From Globisporangium splendens (lineage: Eukaryota > Oomycota > Peronosporomycetes > Pythiales > Pythiaceae), in NCBI GenBank assembly GCA_006386115.1, contig VFIW01000181.1, forward strand, positions 1 through 45,900: a stretch of DNA of 45,900 nucleotides, written 5' to 3'. A program made the translations under genes and the position numbers. Below the pieces are notes generated by a model that searched no databases, had not been told where the DNA came from, and saw only the letters and a program-made list of their open reading frames with translations. Shown here piece by piece: positions 1 through 7,899 of the stretch. Within the stretch, counting starts at the first letter, position 1. Each line of letters opens with the position of its first letter.

Positions 1-98
1 ACGACAAGGGCGATCTGAAGGAAATCTCGGTCACCATCTACGAAGTCAAGAACGGCAAGTGGGAGATGGTCGAAACGATGGTCAGCCAGGCCAACTAA
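1..98 (+). CDS. livK: C-terminal end of a branched-chain amino acid ABC transporter solute-binding protein (partial)
   Basis: An open frame enters from the left edge and stops at a TAA at 96-98. The last 31 residues end in VSQAN and include the segment VTIYEVKNGKWEMVETM, which is typical of the extreme C-terminus of periplasmic Leu/Ile/Val-type binding proteins. It lies directly upstream of livHMGF on the same strand, the usual gene order, so it is most likely the periplasmic receptor of that transporter. The rest of the gene lies outside the window, so ligand specificity cannot be judged. Confidence 0.75.
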   Translation, partial: DKGDLKEISVTIYEVKNGKWEMVETMVSQAN

Positions 99-113
99 GC
101 CGGCTCGAAACCA

Positions 114-153
114 GGGCGGCGCAGGCCACGCGCCACGATCCGCCCGCTTTTTT
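114..153 (+). terminator. Possible leaky terminator between livK and livH
   Basis: A GGGCGG / CCGCCC stem (114-119 with 140-145) is followed by GC and six T residues at 148-153. A second GC-rich hairpin follows (GGCCAGG 191-197 with CCTGGCC 207-213). Partial termination here would make more binding protein than membrane components, as is common in such operons. This role is inferred; the first loop is long (20 nt), so the call is tentative. Confidence 0.4.
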
Positions 154-251
154 CCGCACGCGCCGTCCGGCGCTGCGGCGCGCGGCGCGCGGCCAGGCCT
201 TTGCGCCCTGGCCGCCCCGCGCGATTCTTCCAGGCTTATTCAGCGGCCCCT

Positions 252-1181
252 ATGGATATCTTCATTCAACAACTGATTAACGGCGTCACGCTCGGCAGCG
301 TGTACGCCCTGGTCGCCCTTGGCTACACCATGGTGTACGGCATCATCGGGCTGATCAACTTCGCGCATGGCGACGTCGTCATGATCGGCGCGATGGCGGC
401 CACCACGATCGCCATTTCGCTGGTGGGCGGCGATCCCGGCGTCTCGGCCTTTGTGGTCCTGGGCGTGGGCCTGCTGGTCTCGGTGCCCCTGTGCATGGCG
501 GTGGGCTGGACGGCCGAACGCGTGGCCTATCGGCCGCTGCGCCGCGCGCCCCGCCTGGCGGCCCTTATCACGGCCATCGGCGTGTCCATCATCCTGCAGA
601 ACGTGGCGATGATGGGCTGGGGCCGCAACTACCTGAACTTCCCGCAAGTGCTGTCGCCGCAGGTGTTCGAGTTTGCCGGCGCGCGCATGAGCACGCTGCA
701 GATCGCCATCGTGGTGATCGCGGCGCTCATCATGGGCGGCTTGCTGGCCGTCGTGCACAAGACCCGGCTGGGCACCGCAATGCGCGCCACCGCGCAGAAC
801 CGCGAGGTCGCGGGCCTGATGGGCGTGAACATCAATACGGTGATTTCGGCAGCCTTCCTGATCGGGTCGGCGCTTGCTGCCGTGGCGGGCATGATGGTCG
901 CCACGTATTACGGCGTGTCGCAATACACGATGGGTTTCATGCTGGGCCTGAAGGCGTTCACCGCCGCCGTGCTGGGCGGGATCGGCAACCTGGTCGGCGC
1001 CATGGCCGGCGGCTTGCTGCTGGGCATCATCGAATCGCTGGGCGCGGGCTACATCGGCGACCTGACCGGCGGCTTTTTGGGCAGCCATTATCAGGACGTG
1101 TTTGCGTTCTTCGTGCTGGTGCTGGTGCTGATCTTCCGTCCCTCGGGTCTCCTGGGTGAACGGGTGGGGGATCGCGCATGA
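252..1181 (+). CDS. livH: Branched-chain amino acid ABC transporter permease LivH
   Basis: 309-aa inner-membrane permease of the LivH family, one of the two channel subunits of a HAAT-type importer. The N-terminus (MDIFIQQLINGVTLGSVYAL) and the following LGYTMVYGIIGLINFAHGD are hallmark LivH sequence. Several hydrophobic membrane spans follow, and the C-terminus (IFRPSGLLGE) is characteristic. I chose the ATG at 252 because the family begins with exactly this segment; the open frame continues upstream only through low-complexity GC-rich sequence. The Shine-Dalgarno is weak. The stop overlaps the livM start (ATGA, 1178-1181), implying translational coupling. Confidence 0.93.
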   Translation: MDIFIQQLINGVTLGSVYALVALGYTMVYGIIGLINFAHGDVVMIGAMAATTIAISLVGGDPGVSAFVVLGVGLLVSVPLCMAVGWTAERVAYRPLRRAPRLAALITAIGVSIILQNVAMMGWGRNYLNFPQVLSPQVFEFAGARMSTLQIAIVVIAALIMGGLLAVVHKTRLGTAMRATAQNREVAGLMGVNINTVISAAFLIGSALAAVAGMMVATYYGVSQYTMGFMLGLKAFTAAVLGGIGNLVGAMAGGLLLGIIESLGAGYIGDLTGGFLGSHYQDVFAFFVLVLVLIFRPSGLLGERVGDRA

Positions 1182-2266
1182 ACGCCCATCTGAAGAAAAG
1201 CGGGTTCTCCACCCGCAACCTGATCGGCATCGCGCTGATCGGCGTCGTCCTGGCCGTGCTGCCGTTCGTCATCGGCATGGCCGGCCAGAGCTGGGTCCGC
1301 ATCCTGAACTTCGCGTTGCTGTACGTGATGCTGTCGCTGGGCCTGAACATCGTGGTGGGCTTCGCGGGTCTCCTGGACCTGGGCTATATCGCGTTCTACG
1401 CGGTGGGGGCCTACACGTGGGCGCTGCTTGCCTCGCCGCATTTCGGGCTGCACCTGCCGTTCTGGGCGATCCTGCCGATCGCGCTGGCGGTCGCGTGCTT
1501 GTTCGGGGTGCTGCTGGGCGCGCCGACATTGAAGTTGCGAGGCGACTACCTGGCCATCGTGACGCTCGGGTTTGGCGAGATCATCCGCATCTTCCTGAAC
1601 AACCTGAATGCGCCGATCAACATCACCAACGGGCCGCAAGGCATCAACCGCATCGACACCTTCAAGGTGGGCGAGTTTGTCTTTGGCCGAACGCAGAACC
1701 TGATGGGCATCCGGTTCACCGGGCCGGAAAAGTACTACTACCTGCTGCTGGCGCTGACACTGATCATCATCCTGGTGTGCGTGCGCCTGCAGAATTCGCG
1801 CATCGGCCGCGCGTGGGAAGCCATCCGCGAAGACGAAATCGCCGCCAAGGCGATGGGCATCAACACCCGCAACATCAAGCTGCTGGCCTTTGCGATGGGC
1901 GCTTCGTTCGGGGGCGTCGCGGGCGCGCTCTTCGCGTCGATGCAGGGCTTTGTCAGCCCCGAGAGCTTCTCGCTCATGGAGTCCATTTCGATCCTGTGCA
2001 TGGTGGTGCTTGGCGGCATGGGCCACATTCCGGGCGTCATCCTGGGCGCCCTGATCCTGGCCGCGTTGCCGGAATTCCTGCGCGCCGTCGTGGAACCCGT
2101 CCAGCACATGCTGTTCGGCGCCGTGGTGCTGGATCCGGAAGGTATCCGCATGCTGCTGTTCGGCTTGGCGATGGTGTGCGTGATGCTGTTCCGTCCGGCC
2201 GGCCTGTGGCCGTCGGCGGTGCGCAAGCGCGAACTTGCCACCAAGACGCAAGGAGGCGCGGCATGA
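1178..2266 (+). CDS. livM: Branched-chain amino acid ABC transporter permease LivM
   Basis: 362-aa second permease subunit of the same importer. LGLNIVVGFAGLLDLGYIAFYAVGAY and the LRGDYLAIVTLGFGEIIR loop are the conserved LivM signatures. The C-terminus carries the usual MLFRPAGLWPS ending. It overlaps livH by 4 nt at its start and livG by 4 nt at its end, so the permease and ATPase subunits are made from one transcript. An AAGGAGG Shine-Dalgarno inside the end of livM serves livG. Length is normal for the family. Confidence 0.93.
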   Translation: MNAHLKKSGFSTRNLIGIALIGVVLAVLPFVIGMAGQSWVRILNFALLYVMLSLGLNIVVGFAGLLDLGYIAFYAVGAYTWALLASPHFGLHLPFWAILPIALAVACLFGVLLGAPTLKLRGDYLAIVTLGFGEIIRIFLNNLNAPINITNGPQGINRIDTFKVGEFVFGRTQNLMGIRFTGPEKYYYLLLALTLIIILVCVRLQNSRIGRAWEAIREDEIAAKAMGINTRNIKLLAFAMGASFGGVAGALFASMQGFVSPESFSLMESISILCMVVLGGMGHIPGVILGALILAALPEFLRAVVEPVQHMLFGAVVLDPEGIRMLLFGLAMVCVMLFRPAGLWPSAVRKRELATKTQGGAA

Positions 2267-3066
2267 GCAAGCTGTTGCAAGCCCAGGGACTGGGCAAGCG
2301 CTTCGGCGGGCTGCAGGCCCTGTCGGGCGTCAGTTTCGACATCGAACAAGGCGAGATCTACGGGCTGATCGGCCCGAACGGCGCGGGCAAGACGACGCTG
2401 TTCAACGTGCTGACCGGCCTTTACATCCCCGAGGAAGGCACCTGCACGTTCAACGGCGAATCCATGTCGGGCAAGAAGCCGCACGAGGTCGCGTACGCGG
2501 GCCTGGCGCGCACCTTCCAGAACATCCGCCTCTTCGCGAACCTGAGCGCGATCGAGAACGTGATGATCGGCCGCCACATGCGCACCCGCGCGGGCGTGCT
2601 GGGTGCGGTGCTGCGCACCCGCGCGACCCGTGCCGAAGAAGCCGCCATCGAGGCGCGCGCGCAGGAGCTGCTGGACTACGTGGGCATCGGCCATCGCGCC
2701 AACGACGTCGCGCGGTCGCTGCCTTATGGCGACCAGCGGCGTCTGGAGATCGCCCGCGCGCTCGCGACGGATCCGAAGCTGCTGGCGCTGGACGAACCTG
2801 CCGCGGGCATGAATGCCTCGGAAACGGTCGTGCTGCGCAAGCTGGTGGAAAAGATCCGCGCCGACGGGGTCACGGTGCTGCTGATCGAACACGACATGAA
2901 GCTCGTCATGGGCCTGTGCGATCGCGTGCTGGTGCTGGAATACGGGAAGGTGCTGGCGATGGGCAAGCCTGCCCAGGTGCAGCGCGATCCCAAGGTCATT
3001 GAAGCGTATCTTGGCGCCGGAGCTGCGCAGGATCCGCTCATCCACAACGAGGGCCAGGCAACATGA
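2263..3066 (+). CDS. livG: Branched-chain amino acid ABC transporter ATPase LivG
   Basis: 267-aa cytoplasmic ATPase. Walker A is GPNGAGKTT (about residues 36-44), the Q-loop region is ARTFQNIRLF, and Walker B/D-loop is LLALDEPAAGMN with a downstream H-loop LLIEHDMK. The ABC signature is the divergent SLPYGDQRRLEIARAL that is normal for LivG. I chose the ATG at 2263, which overlaps the livM stop (ATGA). The longer upstream open frame is a shadow of livM. The TGA at 3064-3066 overlaps the livF start. Confidence 0.93.
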   Translation: MSKLLQAQGLGKRFGGLQALSGVSFDIEQGEIYGLIGPNGAGKTTLFNVLTGLYIPEEGTCTFNGESMSGKKPHEVAYAGLARTFQNIRLFANLSAIENVMIGRHMRTRAGVLGAVLRTRATRAEEAAIEARAQELLDYVGIGHRANDVARSLPYGDQRRLEIARALATDPKLLALDEPAAGMNASETVVLRKLVEKIRADGVTVLLIEHDMKLVMGLCDRVLVLEYGKVLAMGKPAQVQRDPKVIEAYLGAGAAQDPLIHNEGQAT

Positions 3067-3791
3067 CCGCATCCCAACCCCTGCTCGAGCTGCGGGGCCT
3101 GCAAGTGTCCTACGGCGGCATCCGCGCGGTGCGCGGCATCGACCTGCGCGTGGACGACGGCGAACTGGTTTGCCTGATCGGCGCCAACGGCGCGGGCAAG
3201 AGCACGACGCTGCGCGCCATCTGCGGCCTGGTGCCGCTGGCCGGCGGCGAGGTCGTCTATGCCGGGCAATCCATCGGCGGACAGAAGTCGCACGAACTGG
3301 TCCGCAAGGGCTTGGTGATGGTGCCGGAGGGCCGCGGCATCTTCGGGCAGCTCACCATCGAGGAAAACCTGGCGATGGGCGGTTACATCCGCCGCGACGC
3401 CGCGCAGATCCGCCAGGACACGGACCGCGTCTTCACCTTGTTCCCGCGCCTGGCCGAACGCCGCAAGCAGGCCGCCGGCACGCTGTCGGGCGGCGAGCAG
3501 CAGATGGTGGCGATGGGCCGCGCGATGATCGCGCGCCCGAAGCTGCTGCTGCTGGACGAGCCGTCGATGGGGCTTGCGCCGCTGATGGTCGAAAAGGTGT
3601 TCGACGTGGTGCGCACCATCGCCAGCGAAGGCGTGACGATTCTGCTCATCGAGCAGAATGCGCGCCTCGCCCTGGAAAACAGCCATCGCGGCTACGTGAT
3701 GGAGTCGGGCGAGATCACCCTGTCGGGACCCGCGCGCGACATGCTGCACGATCCCAAGGTGCGCGCGGCGTACCTGGGCGAAGTGGAGTAA
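3063..3791 (+). CDS. livF: Branched-chain amino acid ABC transporter ATPase LivF
   Basis: 242-aa second ATPase that pairs with LivG. Walker A is GANGAGKST, the signature is TLSGGEQQMVAMGRAM, and Walker B is LLLLDEPSMGLAP, followed by the H-loop ILLIEQNA. MVPEGRGIF is a typical LivF Q-loop-region segment. It is the last gene of livKHMGF, starts inside the livG stop (ATGA) and is followed 10 nt later by a strong hairpin. Substrate specificity is not decided by the sequence; related systems carry branched-chain amino acids, amides, urea or aromatic acids. Confidence 0.93.
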   Translation: MTASQPLLELRGLQVSYGGIRAVRGIDLRVDDGELVCLIGANGAGKSTTLRAICGLVPLAGGEVVYAGQSIGGQKSHELVRKGLVMVPEGRGIFGQLTIEENLAMGGYIRRDAAQIRQDTDRVFTLFPRLAERRKQAAGTLSGGEQQMVAMGRAMIARPKLLLLDEPSMGLAPLMVEKVFDVVRTIASEGVTILLIEQNARLALENSHRGYVMESGEITLSGPARDMLHDPKVRAAYLGEVE

Positions 3792-3801
3792 GCAAAACCT
3801 G

Positions 3802-3830
3802 ACGCAAGGCGGGCTCCCGCCTTGCGTTTA
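3802..3830. terminator. Bidirectional intrinsic terminator between livF and the convergent CoA-transferase gene
   Basis: A perfect 12-bp inverted repeat (ACGCAAGGCGGG 3802-3813 with CCCGCCTTGCGT 3816-3827) is followed by a short T-rich stretch. It sits between two convergent genes whose stops are 10-11 nt away on either side, so it probably ends both transcripts. Confidence 0.85.
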
Positions 3831-3837
3831 TTCAGCC

Positions 3838-5112
3838 TCAGGCCTGCACCGGCTCGCGGTCCACGGCCGCGACCACGCCGGCGTCGATCAGCGCGTCGAT
3901 CTCCTGCCTGTCATAGCCGAATTCGCCCAAGATCGCGATGGAATCCTCGCCCAGCCGCGGCGCGGCGCGATGATACCGGGCAGGCGTGGCGGACAGTTTC
4001 ACGGGCATGCCCACGGTGCGGACCTTGCCCGCCACGGGATGCTCCTGTTCCACCACCATTTCACGCGCCAGCGTCTGCGGGTGCGACAACGCCTGCGCGA
4101 TCGAGTGCACCGGACCGGCGGGCACGCCGGCCGCGTCGAAGATGTCCAGCCATTCCTGCGCGTCGCGGGTTTTCAGGATGGCGGAAATCTCCTCCACCAG
4201 TTCGTCGCGGTTCTGCATGCGGTCGCGATTGCGCGCAAAGCGCGGATCGTCTGCCCATTCGGGCTTGCCCAGCGCCTGCGCGATGCGCTGCCAGTTCTTT
4301 TCGTTGGCGCCGCCGATGATGATCCAGTCGGTGCGCGTGGGAAACGCCTGATAGGGCGCGCTCAGCACGTGCGCCGACCCCGTGGGACCGGGCGAGACGC
4401 CGCTGCCGAAGTAGATGGCGGCATGCCAGTAGAGCTGCTGCAGGCTGGCCTCCAGCAGCGACGTCTCGACGATCTGGCCTTCGCCGGTGCGCTGCTTGTG
4501 CTGGTACGCCGCCAGCACGCCGAACGCCGCGAGCAGGCCCGCGTTGATGTCGGCCACCGAGTTGCCGGTGCGCAGCGGCGGCCCGCCGGGTTCACCGGTG
4601 ATGGCCATCAACCCCGAGAAGCCTTGCGCCACCAGGTCGAATCCGCCCTTGTCGGCGTAGGGGCCCGTCGTGCCATAGCCCGAGACGGCGCAATAGATGA
4701 GACCCGGATTCTCCTTGCGCAGCGTGTCGTAGCCCAGGCCCAGCTTCTCCATCGTGCCCTTGCGGAAGTTCTCGGTCACCACGTCGGCGTCGCGGATCAT
4801 GCGCAAGAGCACCTTCTTGCCGTCGGGATGCTTCAGGTCCAGCGCGATGGCGCGCTTGTTGCGGTTGAGCATCAGGAAAGGCGCGGAGATGCCGTTGATC
4901 TGCGGATCGCGGTATTGGCGCGAATCGTCGCCGCCGTCGATCTTCTCGACCTTGATGACATCGGCGCCCAGGTCCGCGAGCATCATGCCGCAGGTGGGGC
5001 CTGCCATGATCTGCGACAGCTCGATGACGCGCATGCCGGCCAGCGCGCCGGCGGCGGGGGCATCGGAAGCGGAAAAGGGCGGGCGGCCGGAGCCGCGGTT
5101 GTCGTTGTGCAT
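3838..5112 (-). CDS. CaiB/BaiF family (class III) CoA-transferase
   Basis: 424-aa class III CoA-transferase that would move CoA between acyl donors and an organic acid. The N-terminal Rossmann half begins at about residue 24 (LAGMRVIELSQIMAGP, then LADLGADVIKVEK). The likely catalytic Asp is D188 in SVADINAGLLAAFGVL: it sits at the same distance from the following TG motif as the active-site Asp of formyl-CoA transferase. YGTTGPYADKGGFDLVAQ is another family motif. It is the last gene of a minus-strand operon, 21 nt after a crotonase gene and downstream of a Bug binding protein, which suggests uptake and CoA activation of one organic acid. The substrate cannot be told from sequence. Confidence 0.9.
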   Translation of the reverse strand: MHNDNRGSGRPPFSASDAPAAGALAGMRVIELSQIMAGPTCGMMLADLGADVIKVEKIDGGDDSRQYRDPQINGISAPFLMLNRNKRAIALDLKHPDGKKVLLRMIRDADVVTENFRKGTMEKLGLGYDTLRKENPGLIYCAVSGYGTTGPYADKGGFDLVAQGFSGLMAITGEPGGPPLRTGNSVADINAGLLAAFGVLAAYQHKQRTGEGQIVETSLLEASLQQLYWHAAIYFGSGVSPGPTGSAHVLSAPYQAFPTRTDWIIIGGANEKNWQRIAQALGKPEWADDPRFARNRDRMQNRDELVEEISAILKTRDAQEWLDIFDAAGVPAGPVHSIAQALSHPQTLAREMVVEQEHPVAGKVRTVGMPVKLSATPARYHRAAPRLGEDSIAILGEFGYDRQEIDALIDAGVVAAVDREPVQA

Positions 5113-5133
5113 GCGTGTTCCTCGATCGTTCGT

Positions 5134-5934
5134 TCAGCGGCCGCTGAATTGCGGTTTGGCCTTGGCCAGGAAGGCGCGGTAGCCGGCGCGGAAATCCTCG
5201 GTGTCGAAGCAGTCGAAAGCTTCGTCGCGGTCGGCATCGGTCAGCGCCTTGCCTTGCACCAGGTTGCGCACGAACTTCTTGTGCCAGCGGGCCACCAGCG
5301 GCGCGCCGTCCGCGATCCGGCGGGCCGTTGCCTGGGCGTCGGCCGCCACCTGGTCATCGGCCACCACGCGCGAGACCACGCCCAGTCGCAAGGCCTCGGC
5401 GGCGTCGAAGATGTTGCCTTCCAGCAGCACCTGCAGCGCCACGGTGGGGCCGACCAGCCGAACCAGCGGGGCCAGTTCCGAATACGACATCACCAGCCCC
5501 AGGTTCTTGATGGGCACGCCGAACCGTGAGCTTTCCCCGCAGATGCGCACGTCGGCCAGGCTGGCGATCTCCAGCCCGCCGCCCACGCAGATGCCATGGA
5601 TCTGCGCCACCACGGGGTGGCGGCACCCGCTGATCGCCTCGATCGTGCGGCGCATGACGGCGCCGTACTCCACGGCCTGCCGCTTGTTGCTGCGGGCCGT
5701 CTCGAACTCGCCGATGTCGTTGCCCGGCGAAAATGCCTTCTCGCCCGCGCCGCGCAGCAGCACGCAGCGCACGCCGTCGTCACGGTCCAGTTCGAGAAAC
5801 GTGTCGCCCAGCAAGCGCCAGCCGTCGATGGTGAAGGCGTTGAGCTTTTCCGGCCGGTTCAGCACCACGGTTGCGATGTCGCCGTCGCGGTGCAGCAGGA
5901 TGGGCGAGGAGCCCGGGGTGGAAGTAGCGGTCAT
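5134..5934 (-). CDS. Enoyl-CoA hydratase/isomerase (crotonase) family protein
   Basis: 266-aa crotonase-fold protein. The oxyanion-hole segments are visible: KAFSPGNDIGEF (about 67-78) and HGICVGGGLEIA (about 113-124), the latter carrying the first of the two Glu positions used by hydratases (E122). The second Glu, usually in a QPE-like motif about 20 residues later, is replaced: the segment here is FGVPIKNLG with Ile at about 142. Simple enoyl-CoA hydration is therefore doubtful; an isomerase, hydrolase or lyase role is possible. It lies between the Bug binding protein (76 nt upstream) and the CoA-transferase (21 nt downstream), so it probably acts on the CoA ester made by the latter. Confidence 0.88.
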   Translation of the reverse strand: MTATSTPGSSPILLHRDGDIATVVLNRPEKLNAFTIDGWRLLGDTFLELDRDDGVRCVLLRGAGEKAFSPGNDIGEFETARSNKRQAVEYGAVMRRTIEAISGCRHPVVAQIHGICVGGGLEIASLADVRICGESSRFGVPIKNLGLVMSYSELAPLVRLVGPTVALQVLLEGNIFDAAEALRLGVVSRVVADDQVAADAQATARRIADGAPLVARWHKKFVRNLVQGKALTDADRDEAFDCFDTEDFRAGYRAFLAKAKPQFSGR

Positions 5935-6010
5935 GGGATTCCTTTTGCATGCGCGGGGGATCGTCCCCCGCCAGGTGAGTCGTGCCCGGTGTTGGGGTTT
6001 GCTGCGGGCC

Positions 6011-7006
6011 TTACTGCTTCGTCAGGCCCAGGCTTGCGGTGAGCTTGCCGTACTTGCTCCATTCGTCCCGCACGTACGAGGCGAAGGCGGCGGGGGATTG
6101 CGGACCGCCGCCCAGGTCCATGCCCTGGTCGGCGAGCTTGGCGGCGACCTCGGGGTCGGCCAGCGTCTGGGCAAGCGCCCGGTCGAGCTTTTCCATGATC
6201 GGGTGGGGCAGCTTGGCCGGAGCAAGGACCGCGTACCACTGCACGACGTCCAGGCCCTTGATGCCGGATTCGGCCAGCGTCGGCACATCGGGCAGCCGCT
6301 TGCTGCGCTGCGGACTGGTCACGGCCAGCGGCCGCAGCTTGCCGGCCTGGATCTGGTTGATCGCGCCCGGCAGCGTGTCGAAGTTCAGGTCCACGCTGCC
6401 GCCCAGCAGGTCGGTCATGGCCTGGCCGCTGCCCTTGTACGGCACGTGCTCCATCTGCACCCCGGCAATCTGCGAGAAGCGCGCGGCGCTCAGATGCTGC
6501 GGGCTGCCCATGCCGGACGACGCGTACAAGAGTTGCTTGGGCTTGGCGCGGGCGTCGTCCACCAGGTTCTGCACCGTGGCATACGCGTGCTTGGCGGGAT
6601 TGACGACCAGCACGTTCGGCACCGACCCGATGTACCGAACCGCCGTGAAATCCTTGTTGGGATCGATGTTGGACTGCACGACGTAAGGCGCCGCCACGGT
6701 GGACTGCATATTGGCCAGCAGCAGCGTGTAGCCGTCCGGATCCGCCTTGACTACATAGTCGGCCGCAATCAGGCCGGAAGCCCCCGGCTTGTTTTCGACC
6801 ACGACCTGCTGGCCCAGCAGGGTGGACAGGCGCGCCGAAAGGATGCGGGCCGACACGTCGGTGCCGCCGCCGGGCACGAAGCCGACGACCAGCCGGATGG
6901 GACGTTCCGGCCACTTCACCGGATCCTGCGCCACGGCGGGGGTGGCCGCCGCAAGGCCGGCGGCCAGCATCAATACGCCGGTCCAGGCGCGAGCATGCTT
7001 GTTCAT
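6011..7006 (-). CDS. Bug-family (TctC-like) periplasmic solute-binding protein
   Basis: 331-aa Bug protein, a family greatly expanded in Bordetella and relatives, that binds carboxylates in the periplasm. A Sec signal peptide (MNKHARAWTGVLMLAAGLAA, cleavage near AVAQ) is followed by WPERPIRLVVGFVPGGGTDV, the classic Bug N-terminus. PGASGLIAADYVVKADPDGYTLL and YKGSGQAMTDLLGGSVDL are further hallmarks. I chose the ATG at 7006 because it has AAAGGAGA just upstream and begins the signal peptide; the open frame runs upstream without coding sense. It heads an operon with the crotonase and CoA-transferase. No tctA/tctB membrane genes are nearby, which is usual for orphan Bug genes. Confidence 0.92.
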   Translation of the reverse strand: MNKHARAWTGVLMLAAGLAAATPAVAQDPVKWPERPIRLVVGFVPGGGTDVSARILSARLSTLLGQQVVVENKPGASGLIAADYVVKADPDGYTLLLANMQSTVAAPYVVQSNIDPNKDFTAVRYIGSVPNVLVVNPAKHAYATVQNLVDDARAKPKQLLYASSGMGSPQHLSAARFSQIAGVQMEHVPYKGSGQAMTDLLGGSVDLNFDTLPGAINQIQAGKLRPLAVTSPQRSKRLPDVPTLAESGIKGLDVVQWYAVLAPAKLPHPIMEKLDRALAQTLADPEVAAKLADQGMDLGGGPQSPAAFASYVRDEWSKYGKLTASLGLTKQ

Positions 7007-7066
7007 AGGGTCTCCTTTGGTGGATGAGTCCTGCCCAGGGGCTGCTTGCTCTATGATTGGGTCAGG

Positions 7067-7095
7067 TTGGTATGCCGTTGGTGTTTGGTATACCA
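7067..7095. promoter_or_regulatory. Probable GntR (FadR-subfamily) operator in the divergent promoter region
   Basis: TGGTATACCA (7086-7095) is a perfect 10-bp palindrome fitting the T-GT-AC-A half-site pattern of FadR-subfamily regulators. A related half-site, TTGGTATGCC, lies at about 7068-7075. The pair sits in the 127-nt gap between the divergent Bug-crotonase-CoA-transferase operon and the GntR gene, so local autoregulation and operon control is the natural reading. Confidence 0.6.
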
Positions 7096-7133
7096 GATAC
7101 AAAAATAGTCGATGTTGCGAGCATGAACAACCC

Positions 7134-7835
7134 ATGGCTAACCCTGAACCCTTGATTGCCGATGTCTCCGTCCCCGATTTGGCCATTCACCATCCCACGC
7201 TGCCGGCTGTCGTGGCGGAACGGCTGCGCCAGCTCATCATCGATGGCACGCTGAAGCCCGGCACGTGGCTGAACGAACGGGATCTGTGCGATCAACTGAA
7301 GATCTCCCGCACGCCGCTGCGCGAGGCGTACCGGATGCTGGCCTCGGATGGCCTGGTGACGCTGCAGCCCAAGCGCGGCGCAATGGTGATCGAGCTGTCC
7401 GCCGAGGACATCGAGAACATCTTCGATGTGCTGTCGGTGCTGGAAGGGCTGGCGGTGCGCAGCGCCGCCGAGCGCGCTTCCGACGCGGAGCTGGCGCAGA
7501 TCGGGCGGCTGCATGCGCGAATGCTTGAAAACTATGAAAAACGGGACATCCGCGCGTATTTTGCGGCCAGCATGGGCACGCACATCGCGATCAATCGGGC
7601 CGCGCACAACCCGGCGTTGTCACACTCCTACGACCGGCTGAACCTGCAGGTGCAGGCGCTGCGCTACAAGTCCAATTTCGACCTGGACGAATGGACGACG
7701 GCGGTGGCCGACCACGAGGCCTTTGTGCAGGCATTGATGGCGCGCGACGGCGAACGCGCCGAAGCCCTCATCCGCAAACACGTGGGCGGCAAGAAGGCCT
7801 ACAACCTGCGCGGGCGCAACGGCGGCGCGGCTTGA
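7134..7835 (+). CDS. GntR family transcriptional regulator, FCD (FadR) subfamily
   Basis: 233-aa DNA-binding regulator. The N-terminal winged helix-turn-helix runs from about residue 22 to 80 (ERLRQLIIDGTLKPGTWLNE, then ISRTPLREAYRMLASDGLV). A helical FCD ligand-binding domain follows, with candidate metal-coordinating His residues in HIAINRA, VADHEAF and IRKHVG. I chose the ATG at 7134 because the FCD-type N-terminus starts about 20 residues later and longer in-frame extensions run into the promoter. It is divergent from the Bug operon with a palindromic site between them, so it probably senses the acid or its CoA ester and controls that operon. Confidence 0.9.
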   Translation: MANPEPLIADVSVPDLAIHHPTLPAVVAERLRQLIIDGTLKPGTWLNERDLCDQLKISRTPLREAYRMLASDGLVTLQPKRGAMVIELSAEDIENIFDVLSVLEGLAVRSAAERASDAELAQIGRLHARMLENYEKRDIRAYFAASMGTHIAINRAAHNPALSHSYDRLNLQVQALRYKSNFDLDEWTTAVADHEAFVQALMARDGERAEALIRKHVGGKKAYNLRGRNGGAA

Positions 7836-7856
7836 GGGCAGGGCGGTGCGCCGCGG

Positions 7857-7894
7857 CCCGTTCGCATGCAGGCGCCTGCCTGCAAGCGAACGGG
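7857..7894. terminator. Long hairpin between convergent gntR and MFS genes
   Basis: CCCGTTCGC (7857-7865) pairs with GCGAACGGG (7886-7894). Inside, TGCAGGC (7867-7873) pairs with GCCTGCA (7878-7884), giving a 16-bp stem with one A-A mismatch and a 4-nt loop. There is no strong T run on either side. It separates convergent genes, so a terminator or mRNA-end stabiliser is likely. Confidence 0.55.
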
Positions 7895-7899
7895 CGAGT

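Noticed and set aside
240..1088. Long minus-strand open frame opposite livH
   Set aside because: His/Ala/Gln-rich composition typical of the antisense of GC-rich membrane-protein genes; livH is unambiguous.
3970..5529. 519-codon plus-strand frame opposite the CoA-transferase
   Set aside because: Shadow frame; the minus strand has clear catalytic motifs and family length.
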